This document shows positions 41,588 through 50,247 of a stretch of DNA of 64,000 bases, one piece after another. The notes beneath the pieces were generated by a model. That model was not told the DNA's origin. It worked only from the letters and a program-made list of their open reading frames with translations, and made no database searches. Each line of letters opens with the position of its first letter. Position 1 is the stretch's first letter. Source of the stretch: Streptomyces davaonensis JCM 4913. Its GTDB lineage: Bacteria; Actinomycetota; Actinomycetes; Streptomycetales; Streptomycetaceae. A program made the position numbers and the translations under genes. The DNA lies in assembly GCF_000349325.1 (NCBI RefSeq), contig NC_020504.1, forward strand, positions 9,342,326 through 9,406,325. The letters run 5' to 3'.

Positions 41588-43396
41588 CTAACGATTTGCA
41601 GTCCCCATGACGGACGCCGTCTGTTCGAGCGGGCGAGAGGAGATCAGCTCCGCCAGGGCGATTACGCAGCTCTGGGTCCAAGCCCGGTGCGCCTCGGCCC
41701 GATTGTCGCTGCAGTCGCAGGCCGGGTAGCCGATGGCGCCAGTGGGGGTCTGCTGGGACAGGAGAAAAGCTGCAGCGTCCCGAGTCAGCCGATGCTCGCC
41801 CCAACCGAGGAGAGCCAGTGCACGCACAAGGGCTGCCATCTCCCCGAGCCGATAGTCCCGGTAGGCCGCCGGGAGGGCAGCTGCGAGACACTCGGCCACC
41901 GGGCGCCAGGATTCGGCGCCAGCGTCGCGGGGGTGGGGGATTTGGTCGGCACGCTGTGCGATCTGCAGGGCGACCAGCCCTGCAGCGATGTCATCGGTTC
42001 CTGGCGGCGCGAGGGGGGCCGAGGCCAGAAGTGCAGCTCCGTGGTCGGCAGCCAGCACACCCAGGTCGACGAGGATCCGAATCCCCGTACGGGCGCCCGC
42101 AGGCACGACGCTTACCTCGCGCAGCGCCGCGGCCGTGCTCGTGAGGAACCGCTCCAGCGAGTCGCACGTGAGGCCAAGCCCGCTGAGACCGCGCGCGAAC
42201 TCGGCGACAGCCTCCACTCCGTAACGGGACCACAGCTGATCGGGTGCGGCGTCGAGGTAAGTTGCGAGAGCGGAAAGCGCCGGTTCGACAAGGGCGGGTT
42301 GGCCCAGTGCCCTGGCGCCACGCGTCGCTGCCGCGGCTGGAGCAAATCCAGGCTCGGCCTCGTCGGAGAGGGACGCCCCGGAGAGCCAGACCACCGAACG
42401 GTACAGAGCTTCCTCAAGCCCCTTGTTGTCGGCGGGTAGGGGTACCGTCGGTCGGGGGCGTTGCGTGAGGACCGGGCTTCGAGCGAGCAGACAGGCCAGA
42501 GCTGTCACGATCGTGGTGTGGTAGCCGGTGGCCCATTTCTGATACTCGAGGTTTCCTTCCCCCAGCTTGGGATGAACCACTCCGTCAGGCCCGTCCACTC
42601 GGCCGTCGACTTCCTGCGTATCGGCCAGAAAGGTCCATGCACGGTCAGCCTCGGCAGAGTCGTGCACTCCCAGACAAAGCAGGGAGCACACCAGCTCCGC
42701 GACGAGGTCTGCGTTGCCCCGTCGGCGGCAGAGGACGAGCAACGCTTCGAGCAGTCCCACAGTGCGAGCCAAGTCGAAGCCGTCCGGCCATTTCGGCGTC
42801 CGCAGACCGAAGTCGGTGGCGTAGAACACGGTGTGGGTGATCGCGTAAATGTCGCGATCAGCAAGCTTGAACGCCGAAGGATCCGCACACAGCAGCGTGT
42901 GGGGAAGGACTGCATCCACCATGGGCAGCCCGTGGTCAACGCCAGCCAGTTCCAGGGTATGGAGCAGATCCAGCTGCCGGTAAGGAATACGTTCGAAGCA
43001 AGCGGCGTACCCGCCGGAGACTGCCTGTTCGATGGCCCGATGGAAGTCAGGGTCCTCGCGCCCGCAGAGTCGCAGCGCAGCATATGTGCCGGCGTACAGG
43101 AGGAGCGCTCCCTCGTCACGTACCACGAGCTCGCGGTAGGACGCCCGGCCTGCCACGTCTGCGACCTGGTCCAGCAGAAGACTGAAATCCGGATCCAGTG
43201 CGCTGGGGTCCAACCGCACTCGCAGGCCGACCAGCAAGGCGAGCTCGACGAGTGCCTTGCGGGCAAACAGCACGCCCGCTTCCTCAGCCCGCTCGGGATC
43301 AAACCGGGTGTGGCGCGCGGCCAGCCAGCCAATTGCCTTGGCTTCCACCGCGCGCCGCGCCTCGGACGGATCACCATCGGTAGGTGTTGCCGTCAC
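41588..43396 (-). CDS. 602-aa helical-toroid-like protein paired with a small peptide
   Basis: 602 residues from GTG 43396 (GGAG 5 bases upstream). It is helical throughout, with repeats of the kind seen in alpha/alpha-toroid proteins, e.g. A-D-R-A-W-T-F-L-A-D-T-Q near 250 and A-A-A-F-L-L-S-Q-Q-T-P-T-G near 550. The block D-I-Y-A-I-T-H-T-V-F-Y-A-T-D-F-G near 178-193 recalls the DUF6895 family, as far as I remember. A C-terminal C-D-C-S-D-N could bind metal. No signal peptide. It is 36 bases downstream of the 69-residue peptide gene on the same strand. Fold suggests a cyclase- or LanC-like scaffold, but activity is unknown. Confidence 0.7.
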   Translation of the reverse strand: MTATPTDGDPSEARRAVEAKAIGWLAARHTRFDPERAEEAGVLFARKALVELALLVGLRVRLDPSALDPDFSLLLDQVADVAGRASYRELVVRDEGALLLYAGTYAALRLCGREDPDFHRAIEQAVSGGYAACFERIPYRQLDLLHTLELAGVDHGLPMVDAVLPHTLLCADPSAFKLADRDIYAITHTVFYATDFGLRTPKWPDGFDLARTVGLLEALLVLCRRRGNADLVAELVCSLLCLGVHDSAEADRAWTFLADTQEVDGRVDGPDGVVHPKLGEGNLEYQKWATGYHTTIVTALACLLARSPVLTQRPRPTVPLPADNKGLEEALYRSVVWLSGASLSDEAEPGFAPAAAATRGARALGQPALVEPALSALATYLDAAPDQLWSRYGVEAVAEFARGLSGLGLTCDSLERFLTSTAAALREVSVVPAGARTGIRILVDLGVLAADHGAALLASAPLAPPGTDDIAAGLVALQIAQRADQIPHPRDAGAESWRPVAECLAAALPAAYRDYRLGEMAALVRALALLGWGEHRLTRDAAAFLLSQQTPTGAIGYPACDCSDNRAEAHRAWTQSCVIALAELISSRPLEQTASVMGTANR

Positions 43397-43432
43397 ATCT
43401 ACTCCAGACAGCTATCAGTTCACTCGAGAAAG

Positions 43433-43642
43433 TCAGCCGCGCGCGACGGGGTTGGAGACCTGATCTAGCTCGTTCGAGACAACCAGTACGTACCTCTCCC
43501 AGGCGAGCACATAGCCGGCAACCTCCTCGAGCTTGCTCGCGTTGGCCACCACCGTTTCGAGCGGCATCTTGAGATCTACTAGGCCGCTCGACTGCAGGAA
43601 TTCGAGCGCTTTGCGCGAGTCGACGGATCGCTTATCAGGCAT
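43433..43642 (-). CDS. 69-aa peptide, partner or substrate of the toroid protein
   Basis: 69 residues from ATG 43642, with AGGAGA 7 bases upstream. It is predicted helical (R-K-A-L-E-F-L-Q-S-S-G, L-E-T-V-V-A-N-A-S-K-L-E-E-V-A), has an aromatic segment W-E-R-Y-V-L-V-V and a polar tail ending V-A-R-G. No cysteine and no signal peptide. The size, the strong ribosome site and the position directly before a large helical protein fit either a regulatory subunit or a precursor peptide; nothing proves either. Confidence 0.65.
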   Translation of the reverse strand: MPDKRSVDSRKALEFLQSSGLVDLKMPLETVVANASKLEEVAGYVLAWERYVLVVSNELDQVSNPVARG

Positions 43643-44123
43643 TGGCGTTCTCCTGTACTGGATTGCGGAGCAACTGAACGTGCGCCCTCACACCACTATC
43701 AGTGCCCTTGGCCCGAGGCTGCTCGTGGAGTACCACCCATTTACTCCAGTCGGGCAGCGGCTGTTGCGCGCAGGCATCGCCAGCCGACCGGTGGCCGTCC
43801 GGTCGGAGACCGGCAGCACGTCGATGCCGCGCCGACAGGCCTGCATGACATGCTCTGGGCGGACGGGGCAGGCCTCGGGCCCATCGCCCAAGGCACGTTC
43901 CGAACATGGTTCGCACCGTACAGCGGTAGGAACTGTCGGGACAGAACGACACACGTTGCCGCTCCTGTCATCGTCACGATGGCGGACCCTCACCAAACTC
44001 CGGACCGACCCCGCCCGCCCGACCCGCCTCCTGCGCGCCGTGCCGGCCTTCGTGCGGTACCCGGTCCGCAAGGGGCCAACTCCCCAAACCGGGGGCCGCG
44101 TTGACAGGGGGGCGGTGGTCCGT
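43643..44123. other. Non-coding or degenerate 480 bases
   Basis: Several short frames exist on both strands but none has protein-like composition with a start site. It should contain the promoter of the peptide-toroid pair. Nothing else recognised. Confidence 0.35.
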
Positions 44124-44849
44124 TTATCGCCGGGTACCACTGGACCGCTGGGCGGCCTGCTGGAGGATGCGTCGGCGTGTCCAGCGGCGGCGTCCGTTCT
44201 GGCGTCCGGCGTTTGCGGCGATTCCGTCGGTGGTTTTCAGCAGGGGGAGGTTGCCTTGGGCGAGGGCGCTGGAGAAGGAGTTGATGCTCTTGTAGCCCAG
44301 CAGCGCGGCCGCCTGGCTCGCCCCCAGCAGCTCATCGGGATCACCGTCGGCGGGAACGTCGGGCAGCGGCGGTGCCGGCTTGGTGCCGGCGCGCCTTCCG
44401 CGGCCGGGCCGGGTGGCCATCCACTCCTTGAGGGTCGCCACCTTCCACAGCTGCCGACGGTAAGGGCTCTCGGCTGTGCCCATCTCCTCGACGACGTCCG
44501 GTTCGGGGAAGTAGCCGGGGTGGTCACGTACGAAGGTGCTGACCTGGTTGGTGTTCTTGTAGCCGAGGTAGCGGGAGGCGTCCGCGGCGTTCAGCAGCGT
44601 CTCCGGGTCGAGCAAGGGCGGTGTGTGTTCGGTGAGCCGTGCCGGCGCGCGGTGGGCGAACCATGCGGTGACTTCCGCGTGGTCCCACAGGCGGGCGCGG
44701 CCGCGCTTGCCGACAGGCTCGGGGAATGCTGTGCCTGCCGCGTTCTGGGTGCGCGCGGTGGAGAACTGGCTGATCCGCGCGGGCGTCAGACCGTGTTCGG
44801 CCGCGATCTCGGTGGCGTCGGCCAGGCGGGGCTCGCGGCGCGGGGTCAT
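44124..44849 (-). CDS. Protein with repeated AlpA/excisionase-like helix-turn-helix modules
   Basis: 241 residues from ATG 44849. Three modules repeat: residues 8-70 (A-D-A-T-E-I-A-A-E-H-G-L-T-P-A-R-I-S-Q-F, then A-R-L-W-D), 80-150 (L-L-N-A-A-D-A-S-R-Y-L-G-Y-K-N-T-N-Q-V-S-T-F, then R-Q-L-W-K) and 168-235 (L-L-G-A-S-Q-A-A-A-L-L-G-Y-K-S-I-N-S-F, then R-R-W-T). Each is a winged helix of the kind found in phage excisionases and AlpA. Three in one chain could read a long asymmetric site. Streptomyces plasmids and integrative elements often carry such proteins. The frame is open upstream to 45356, but that part is not protein-like. Confidence 0.7.
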   Translation of the reverse strand: MTPRREPRLADATEIAAEHGLTPARISQFSTARTQNAAGTAFPEPVGKRGRARLWDHAEVTAWFAHRAPARLTEHTPPLLDPETLLNAADASRYLGYKNTNQVSTFVRDHPGYFPEPDVVEEMGTAESPYRRQLWKVATLKEWMATRPGRGRRAGTKPAPPLPDVPADGDPDELLGASQAAALLGYKSINSFSSALAQGNLPLLKTTDGIAANAGRQNGRRRWTRRRILQQAAQRSSGTRR

Positions 44850-45404
44850 GGCAGAGGCGTCCGTTCTCTCAGCAGCGTGCCGGCCGGCCCAGCCTGTAAT
44901 GCAAATAATGGCAGGAGTTTCGGTGAGGGGTCCAGCCTGCGGCCCACGGCTTTTTCCCCGGCTGGCCGCCTCAGCCGCCGGTCTGCTCCTCGCGAATGAG
45001 GCAGATGCCGCGGCGTGCGGCGTCCTCGCCGTCTGCGTGTACGCCATGGCGGCCGGCGTCATCCGCCACTCGGCCACGGCCGGCAGCCAGATCACTTCGT
45101 CGCGGCCCTGCGAGGCATCACAGGGCGTTCCGGCAGCGTGGAGGGCTTGCGGAGAATCCGGGCCCGTCAGAAATTTCCGGTCACCGCGAGGAGCAACCGG
45201 CCCACTTTTCCTACCCGTTGACCACGGCCTGGCGTGGGACTGGATATGCCGCCCGGGTGGACGCCGGGGCGCCGGTGGCCGTCTCCCTCCCCCGTGGGGG
45301 ATGGCCACCTCAACCCTTCCCGACCGCGAGGCACCCACCATGACAACGCGCAGCACGACGTCCCAGCTGTCCGCTGGGTTCTTTTGGTGGCAGCGATACG
45401 AGTG
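44850..45404. other. Intergenic 550 bases with one hairpin
   Basis: No gene that I can support. CCCAGC-TGTCC-GCTGGG (45362-45378) followed by TTCTTTT is a plausible plus-strand terminator although no plus-strand gene is recognised before it. Confidence 0.35.
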
Positions 45405-45707
45405 TCAGGTGGCGGGCGGCGACTCGTCGTGTTGGCCGGTTGTCTGTTCGTTCGCCCACCGCTGGGCCTGTGCGAGGTTCGGCGCCGTGCCCGCGGGTTC
45501 GTAGGAGAATCCGTTCCATTCCTCCAGGGCCCGGGGTTGTTCGGGGTGGAGGTGTCCGCCGCCACGGTGGAGCGGGCGGTGTCGGCGCCAGACGTCCATG
45601 GGCGGTCGGCGCCGTTTCTCGTATGGCGCGAGGGGGTTGGCCGGGTCGATGCGCGGCGTCGCGCGGGACGGCTGGTTCGGCGGTCCGGGTCGGGAGTGCT
45701 TGCCCAT
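45405..45707 (-). CDS. DUF6087-like small protein
   Basis: 100 residues from ATG 45707. The segment N-P-L-A-P-Y-E-K-R-R-R-P-P-M-D-V-W-R-R-H-R followed by a His/Gly-rich loop and A-L-E-E-W-N-G-F is what I recall of the streptomycete DUF6087 group. No membrane segment. It starts 14 bases after the XRE-like gene stops, so the two are an operon divergent from the graspetide genes. Function unknown; the very basic centre suggests nucleic-acid or phosphate contact. Confidence 0.65.
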   Translation of the reverse strand: MGKHSRPGPPNQPSRATPRIDPANPLAPYEKRRRPPMDVWRRHRPLHRGGGHLHPEQPRALEEWNGFSYEPAGTAPNLAQAQRWANEQTTGQHDESPPAT

Positions 45708-45721
45708 GGACGGCAATGGTC

Positions 45722-47089
45722 TCAGGCTGCGACCGGCGTCGGGCGCGCTGCCGCGAGATCCTGAGCGCGGGAGCGGACCTCGTCCACGTCCGCGGTGCGG
45801 TATCGGCGGGCGGCGTCCAGCAGCGTGTTGAGCCGGGAGGCCACCAGGGTGGAGTCGATGCGGGTGGCGTCATCGAGCGCTTGGTGGGCTGCGGCGGCGC
45901 CCTGTTCCGGCTCGTTCTCCGCGAACAGTGCGGCGGCCAGCCCGATGCGGTCCATGACCTTCACCCGGTTGAAGCCGGGCTGGCGCAGGGCGAGGGCGTC
46001 TGTGAAGTGATCACTGGCACGCAGGTTCCGGCCGATGACGGCGAGGTCGCGGGCGGATACCGCGCGGGCACCAGCGTGCTCGGCCGCGTCGAAGTAGTTC
46101 ATCCACGGCGGGACGTCGTTGCCCATGCCGTCGGCCGTCAGCTCGTCGGCGGCGCCGAGGTGCCTGTCCGCCTGCCGCTGGTCGCCGAGGGCCGCGTGAA
46201 CCCGCCCCGTTTGGGAGGCGACCAGGGCCCTCGTCGCGGGCAGGCTGGCCTTCGCCGCGGCGACCTCCAGCAGTCCGAGCGCGTCGTGCGGGTGCCCGAG
46301 GTAGATCATCTGGTGGGACATGCGGGTGACGATCTCCACCCCGCGGTCCGGCTGTGCGGCTTCGGAGGCGGCGTAGATGCCGTAGGACCAGTACCGTTGG
46401 GCGGTGGCGTACCGGCCGCAGTCGTGGCTGACCCACCCGGCCAGCGCCGCGAGGTCGGCGGTCGTCGCGAACACCCTCGCCTTCAGCGATGGTGGGACGC
46501 CGTCCTGGACGCGGCGGGCGACTTCGGCGAGCTGGGCGACGATCGCCGCGCGGTACAGGCCGCCGCCTTTGGAGGCGTCGGCCTTCGTAAAGAACGCGGT
46601 GACCTCTTCTAGCGCCGTGGTGGTGTCGGCGTCGAAGCCCTTGGTGGCGCGGTTCAGGCGGCGGGCGGTGCCGCCCAGCATCCGCTCGGCCGCGAGGATC
46701 AGCGGGGCGCCGAGGGCGAGCTTGAGGGTGTCGCGGCGGTCGAGGAAGAGATCCATCTGCGTCCATCCGGCCAGGGTCTGGGCGGCTGCCTCGGTCAGCA
46801 GCGGGAGCTGGATGCTATCCAGCGTGGGCCCGGCGGCCGTCAGGCCCAGATCACCCGGCGTGAGTGGCTGGCCGATCGCTTCGGAGATGACCGCCGCCAG
46901 CAGCGCGGGAACCGGTGGGCGAGGGCGTTCGCCGACGATCCAGCGGCGGATACGGGTTGCATCTGGCGCGACCTGGCAGTGACCTTGGGTTTTCGCTTCG
47001 GCGGCGATCCGGCGAGCGATCTCGCCGTGGGGCAGGCCCGTGGCCGCTATCCACAGCGCGAGGTGCGGGTTGCTCGATCTGCCGGTCAT
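45722..47089 (-). CDS. XRE-like regulator with TPR-like C-terminus, beside graspetide operon
   Basis: 455 residues from ATG 47089 (GGAGGG 10 bases upstream; GTG 47092 also possible). Residues 5-60 form a divergent helix-turn-helix (L-A-L-W-I-A-A-T-G-L-P-H-G-E-I-A-R-R-I, T-R-I-R-R-W-I-V-G-E-R-P), then a long helical repeat region to the end. It is transcribed away from the precursor-ligase-methyltransferase operon with 159 bases between and probably controls it. Similar in plan to the regulator at 24289 beside the YcaO cluster. Confidence 0.78.
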   Translation of the reverse strand: MTGRSSNPHLALWIAATGLPHGEIARRIAAEAKTQGHCQVAPDATRIRRWIVGERPRPPVPALLAAVISEAIGQPLTPGDLGLTAAGPTLDSIQLPLLTEAAAQTLAGWTQMDLFLDRRDTLKLALGAPLILAAERMLGGTARRLNRATKGFDADTTTALEEVTAFFTKADASKGGGLYRAAIVAQLAEVARRVQDGVPPSLKARVFATTADLAALAGWVSHDCGRYATAQRYWSYGIYAASEAAQPDRGVEIVTRMSHQMIYLGHPHDALGLLEVAAAKASLPATRALVASQTGRVHAALGDQRQADRHLGAADELTADGMGNDVPPWMNYFDAAEHAGARAVSARDLAVIGRNLRASDHFTDALALRQPGFNRVKVMDRIGLAAALFAENEPEQGAAAAHQALDDATRIDSTLVASRLNTLLDAARRYRTADVDEVRSRAQDLAAARPTPVAA

Positions 47090-47125
47090 CACCGACTTGC
47101 CCTCCCCGACTCCTACATCACGGAG

Positions 47126-47143
47126 CGTGGCATTTTCGCCACG
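47126..47143. promoter_or_regulatory. Inverted repeat, candidate operator of the graspetide locus
   Basis: CGTGGC-ATTTTC-GCCACG, 6-bp arms with an AT-rich centre, in the 159-base divergent space between the XRE-like gene and the precursor gene. A TGGC-ATTTT-GCCA pattern is unusual in such GC-rich DNA and is a likely regulator site. Confidence 0.5.
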
Positions 47144-47248
47144 GTTCGCGGCACCCACGGTACTGGTCAGGAACCTGGCCAGGAGCGGATTCTGCTCAGG
47201 TGGTAGCCACTCGGGCTATCCGCACGAGGCAAGGGGAAAGGAACTCGC

Positions 47249-47521
47249 ATGGCGACGCTTGGACCCCCAGCTCAGGCTCCGTGGGCGATGCGGCTGGTCA
47301 CCGACCGGCTTCCGGTCGCTCCACCGTTGTATGCCGCGGTGACGCTCGACGCGGCCACGCAGACCGCCCGCTACACCGACGCCGCCGGGCAGGTGGTGGA
47401 GATGGGCAAGCACGGAACGTCGCGTACGACGGGCACGGCGTCGATGTCAGGCGGCGGTGACGGGGAGAGCCCGCAGCCGCAGGCGCAGGACGACCACACC
47501 ACCGACTACGAGTCGGACTGA
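47249..47521 (+). CDS. Graspetide precursor peptide (ATP-grasp-modified RiPP)
   Basis: 90 residues from ATG 47249, with AAAGGA 7 bases upstream. The leader has the family pattern P-W-A-M-R-L then Y-A-A-V-T-L-D and Q-T-A-R-Y-T-D; V-V-E-M-G-K-H-G-T-S marks the leader-core border conserved in actinobacterial ATP-grasp RiPP precursors. The core is rich in Thr/Ser (ester donors) and Asp/Glu (acceptors): R-T-T-G-T-A-S-M-S-G-G-G-D-G-E, a Gln-rich stretch, and D-D-H-T-T-D-Y-E-S-D at the end. Side-chain omega-ester rings are expected. First gene of a three-gene operon. Confidence 0.88.
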   Translation: MATLGPPAQAPWAMRLVTDRLPVAPPLYAAVTLDAATQTARYTDAAGQVVEMGKHGTSRTTGTASMSGGGDGESPQPQAQDDHTTDYESD

Positions 47522-47525
47522 TCCG

Positions 47526-48509
47526 ATGGCCTCCACCGTCCTGGCCGTCACCGCGCTGGAAGACGTCACCGCAGACTGGGTCATCACCATGCTGAACGAG
47601 CGCGAGGTGCCCGTCGCACGGGTCGACCCGGCCGACATCGGCCCCGGCCTGGCCTTCGGCGCCCGCATCGGCGCCGGGGCGCCGGCCTGGGCCGGGCGGC
47701 TGGTCACCGGCAGCCGGGAGGTGGAGCTGGGGGAGGTGGCGGCGGTGTATTACCGCCGCCCCACCCCCTACACCGCCCGGTTCGAGCACCTGCCTGCCCA
47801 GCAGCGGGACTTCGCCGCGGCCGAGGCCCGGCACGGGCTCGGCGGCATCCTCAATCACCTGCAGGGCGCTATCTACGTCAACCACCCCGGCGCGGTCACG
47901 GCCGCCGATTTCAAGCCCGCCCAACTCCAGACCGCCGCCCAGCTCGGCCTGACCGTGCCGCCCACCCTGGTCACTAACGACATCGAGCAGGCGCGGAGGT
48001 TCGCCGTCGGCCACGGCCCCGTCATCTACAAGACGTTCCGCGGGCTGCCCCGTGACGAGGACGGGCACACCGGCGCGATCTGGGCCCAGCGCGTAGCCCC
48101 CGACACCTTCGACGACACGCTCGCGGTGACTGCGCACTTGTTCCAGGCGGAGATCCCCAAGACCGGCGACGTGCGGGTCACCGTGGTCGGACGGCGGGTG
48201 TTCGCCCAGCAGATCGCCGCCCCGGATGCGGCGCTGGACTGGCGCCGCGGTGACTGGGACCAGCTCCTGCACGCCCCGATCGCCGTGCCAGCGCTGATCG
48301 AGGCCGCGCTGCACAGCTACCTGTCGGCGTTCGGTCTGGTCTTCGGCTGCTTCGACTTCGCCCTGACCGGCGACGGCCGCGAGGCCGGCGACTGGGTGTT
48401 TGTCGAGTGCAACCCGAACGGCCAGTGGGGCTGGCTGCCCGACGCCGGCGACATCGCGACAGCGTTCGCCGACATTTTGAGCACGAGCACGGAAGGAGGC
48501 GCGCGATGA
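47526..48509 (+). CDS. ATP-grasp ligase, graspetide maturase (MvdD/TgmB type)
   Basis: 327 residues from ATG 47526, 4 bases after the precursor stop. The N-terminal pre-ATP-grasp domain (T-A-L-E-D-V-T-A-D-W-V, Y-Y-R-R-P) and the central V-I-Y-K-T-F-R-G nucleotide-binding lysine segment (about residues 162-169) are followed by F-V-E-C-N-P-N-G-Q-W, the Mg-binding E-x-N motif, near residue 300. It activates Asp/Glu side chains by phosphorylation and joins them to Ser/Thr hydroxyls of the precursor. The stop overlaps the methyltransferase start. Confidence 0.9.
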   Translation: MASTVLAVTALEDVTADWVITMLNEREVPVARVDPADIGPGLAFGARIGAGAPAWAGRLVTGSREVELGEVAAVYYRRPTPYTARFEHLPAQQRDFAAAEARHGLGGILNHLQGAIYVNHPGAVTAADFKPAQLQTAAQLGLTVPPTLVTNDIEQARRFAVGHGPVIYKTFRGLPRDEDGHTGAIWAQRVAPDTFDDTLAVTAHLFQAEIPKTGDVRVTVVGRRVFAQQIAAPDAALDWRRGDWDQLLHAPIAVPALIEAALHSYLSAFGLVFGCFDFALTGDGREAGDWVFVECNPNGQWGWLPDAGDIATAFADILSTSTEGGAR

Positions 48510-49702
48510 TGCCTGGCGACCTGGAGACCGACGCCGAGCGGCTGCGTGAGGCGATGGCGAGGGCGCTCGTAGAGGACGGCGTCCTTGCTGATCCCGGCTG
48601 GCAGGCGGCCGTGGAGACGGTGCCCCGGCACCGGTTCGTGCCGGGCTTCTACCTGCCAGCCGAAGAGCGCGACGCGCAGGGGCTGACGGTGTGGGAGCCG
48701 GTCACCGCCGAACTCGACTATGGCCGCTGGCTGGCCGCCGCGTACTCCGACACGACGCTCATCACGCAGTTCGACGGCGACGAACCCGACTGGAAGGCCG
48801 CTGCGGTGCGGCACGGCGGGGCGCCAACCTCATCGTCTACGCTGCCGTCGCTGGTGGTACGGATGTGGGCCGACGCGGACGTGGAGGAGGGCCACACGGT
48901 GCTGGAGATCGGCACCGGCACCGGCTACTCCACCGCTCTCGCCTGCGAACGCCTCGGATCGGCGGATGTGACCTCGATCGAGGTCGACGGCCGTCGGCTG
49001 GAGCAGGCGGCGAGCGCGTTGTACGGCTGCGGGCACACCCCGACGCTGGCGGTGGCGGACGGGCTGTACGGCTACTGGCCCGAGGCCATGTTCGACCGGA
49101 TCGTGGCCGCCTGCTCCTTCCGCGCCGTGCCGCCCGTGCTGCTGGCGCAGGCCCGGCCAGGCGGGAAGATCCTGCTCACTCTGTCGGGGTGGCTCTACGG
49201 CTATGCCCGCGTCCTGCTGACCGCGCACGGTGACGGCACCGCAGAGGGCCGCCTGCTGCCCGGCACCGTGTCATTCATGTCGGTGCGTACGCACACGGCC
49301 CCGGCGTTCGGCAACCCCGCCCACTGGGCCGCAGGGCTCCCGGAGGCGGGTCGGGCTTCCCGGCACTCCCCGGAGCGGATTACGGCCGGCACCGAGGAGG
49401 CGTTCCACCTGCTGTTCCTCGCCCAGTGCGCCGTGCCGGAAGCGCAGATGACGATCGTCGGCGACGTTGTGTACCTGGTCGACGTGGTCACAGGATCCGC
49501 CGCCACCCTCACCCCGGTCGAGGACCGGTGGGAGGTGCGTGAGGGCGGCCCGGTGCGGCTGTGGGAGCAGATCGAGGCCGTGCTGTCCGCGTACGACGAG
49601 GCGGCCCGGCCCGGGCCGGAGACATTCACCCTGCACGTCTACGACGGCGGGCAGCACCTGCGGCACCCTAAGCTGCCCGGCCTGCCGCTGCCCCGGCCCT
49701 GA
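48506..49702 (+). CDS. PIMT-like methyltransferase of the ATP-grasp peptide system
   Basis: 398 residues from ATG 48506 (AAGGAGG 6 bases upstream, overlapping the ligase stop). The SAM motif V-L-E-I-G-T-G-T-G-Y-S near residue 132 and the preceding P-R-H-R-F-V-P are those of protein-L-isoaspartate methyltransferase; the family member keeps a long C-terminal domain of about 150 residues. In the fuscimiditide system a homologous enzyme methylates a core Asp, which then closes to an aspartimide (established there). The same chemistry on this precursor is an inference from gene order and family. Confidence 0.87.
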   Translation: MMPGDLETDAERLREAMARALVEDGVLADPGWQAAVETVPRHRFVPGFYLPAEERDAQGLTVWEPVTAELDYGRWLAAAYSDTTLITQFDGDEPDWKAAAVRHGGAPTSSSTLPSLVVRMWADADVEEGHTVLEIGTGTGYSTALACERLGSADVTSIEVDGRRLEQAASALYGCGHTPTLAVADGLYGYWPEAMFDRIVAACSFRAVPPVLLAQARPGGKILLTLSGWLYGYARVLLTAHGDGTAEGRLLPGTVSFMSVRTHTAPAFGNPAHWAAGLPEAGRASRHSPERITAGTEEAFHLLFLAQCAVPEAQMTIVGDVVYLVDVVTGSAATLTPVEDRWEVREGGPVRLWEQIEAVLSAYDEAARPGPETFTLHVYDGGQHLRHPKLPGLPLPRP

Positions 49703-49749
49703 CCAGCGCCAAGAAGCCCGCAAGTCACCAGGCGCCCGAACGGAGGGAT

Positions 49750-50019
49750 GTGACCTCCGGCCAGGCCCCGGACACCCGGCCCCTGACCGTTCTGCCCGAC
49801 CGCGCGTACTCCTCACGCGCCATCTGCCCCTTCCTGCTGATGGCCCTGCTCGCCAACCACGGCCAGCCAGTCGTCTACGTGCCCGGCCGTACGGTCAACC
49901 ACATGTCCGCCTCCTACCGAGGCCAGGCCAAGACGGACGCCCGCGACGCCTACGTCATCGCCGACACGGTCCGCCTGCGACGGGAAGGGTTCTGGGTTCG
50001 TACGTGCCAGCGGGGGTGA
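49750..50019 (+). pseudogene. IS110 family transposase fragment
   Basis: 89 codons. Residues 30-78 (A-L-L-A-N-H-G-Q-P-V-V-Y-V-P-G, Y-R-G-Q-A-K-T-D-A-R-D-A-Y-V-I-A-D) are the region around the second Asp of the DEDD catalytic site of IS110-type transposases. The first 25 residues and the last 10 do not belong, and the remaining 300 residues are missing. It directly follows the graspetide operon. Confidence 0.75.
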
Positions 50020-50247
50020 GCGCGTGCCCGGGGTGAGTGCTCTTTCCGACACCCAGGCCCGAAAAGACGCCTGTCTCGTCGTGCTCGTTCAAGCTGTCCT
50101 CCCGAACGGGGCGTGCGGTGCTGGCCTGGGCGTCGGTGTTGTGCGCGGTGTCGGTGCAGCGCGATTTCCAGATGTGCTTGCTGTTTCGGTTCCGTGCGCT
50201 TCCTGGCAGTGGAGGCAGGAAGCGGCTGCCAGGGAAGTTGTGAGGGC

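Noticed and set aside
44850-45356. Upstream extension of the helix-turn-helix protein
   Set aside because: The frame is open but Arg/Ala/Pro-rich and without a domain; the first module starts right after ATG 44849.
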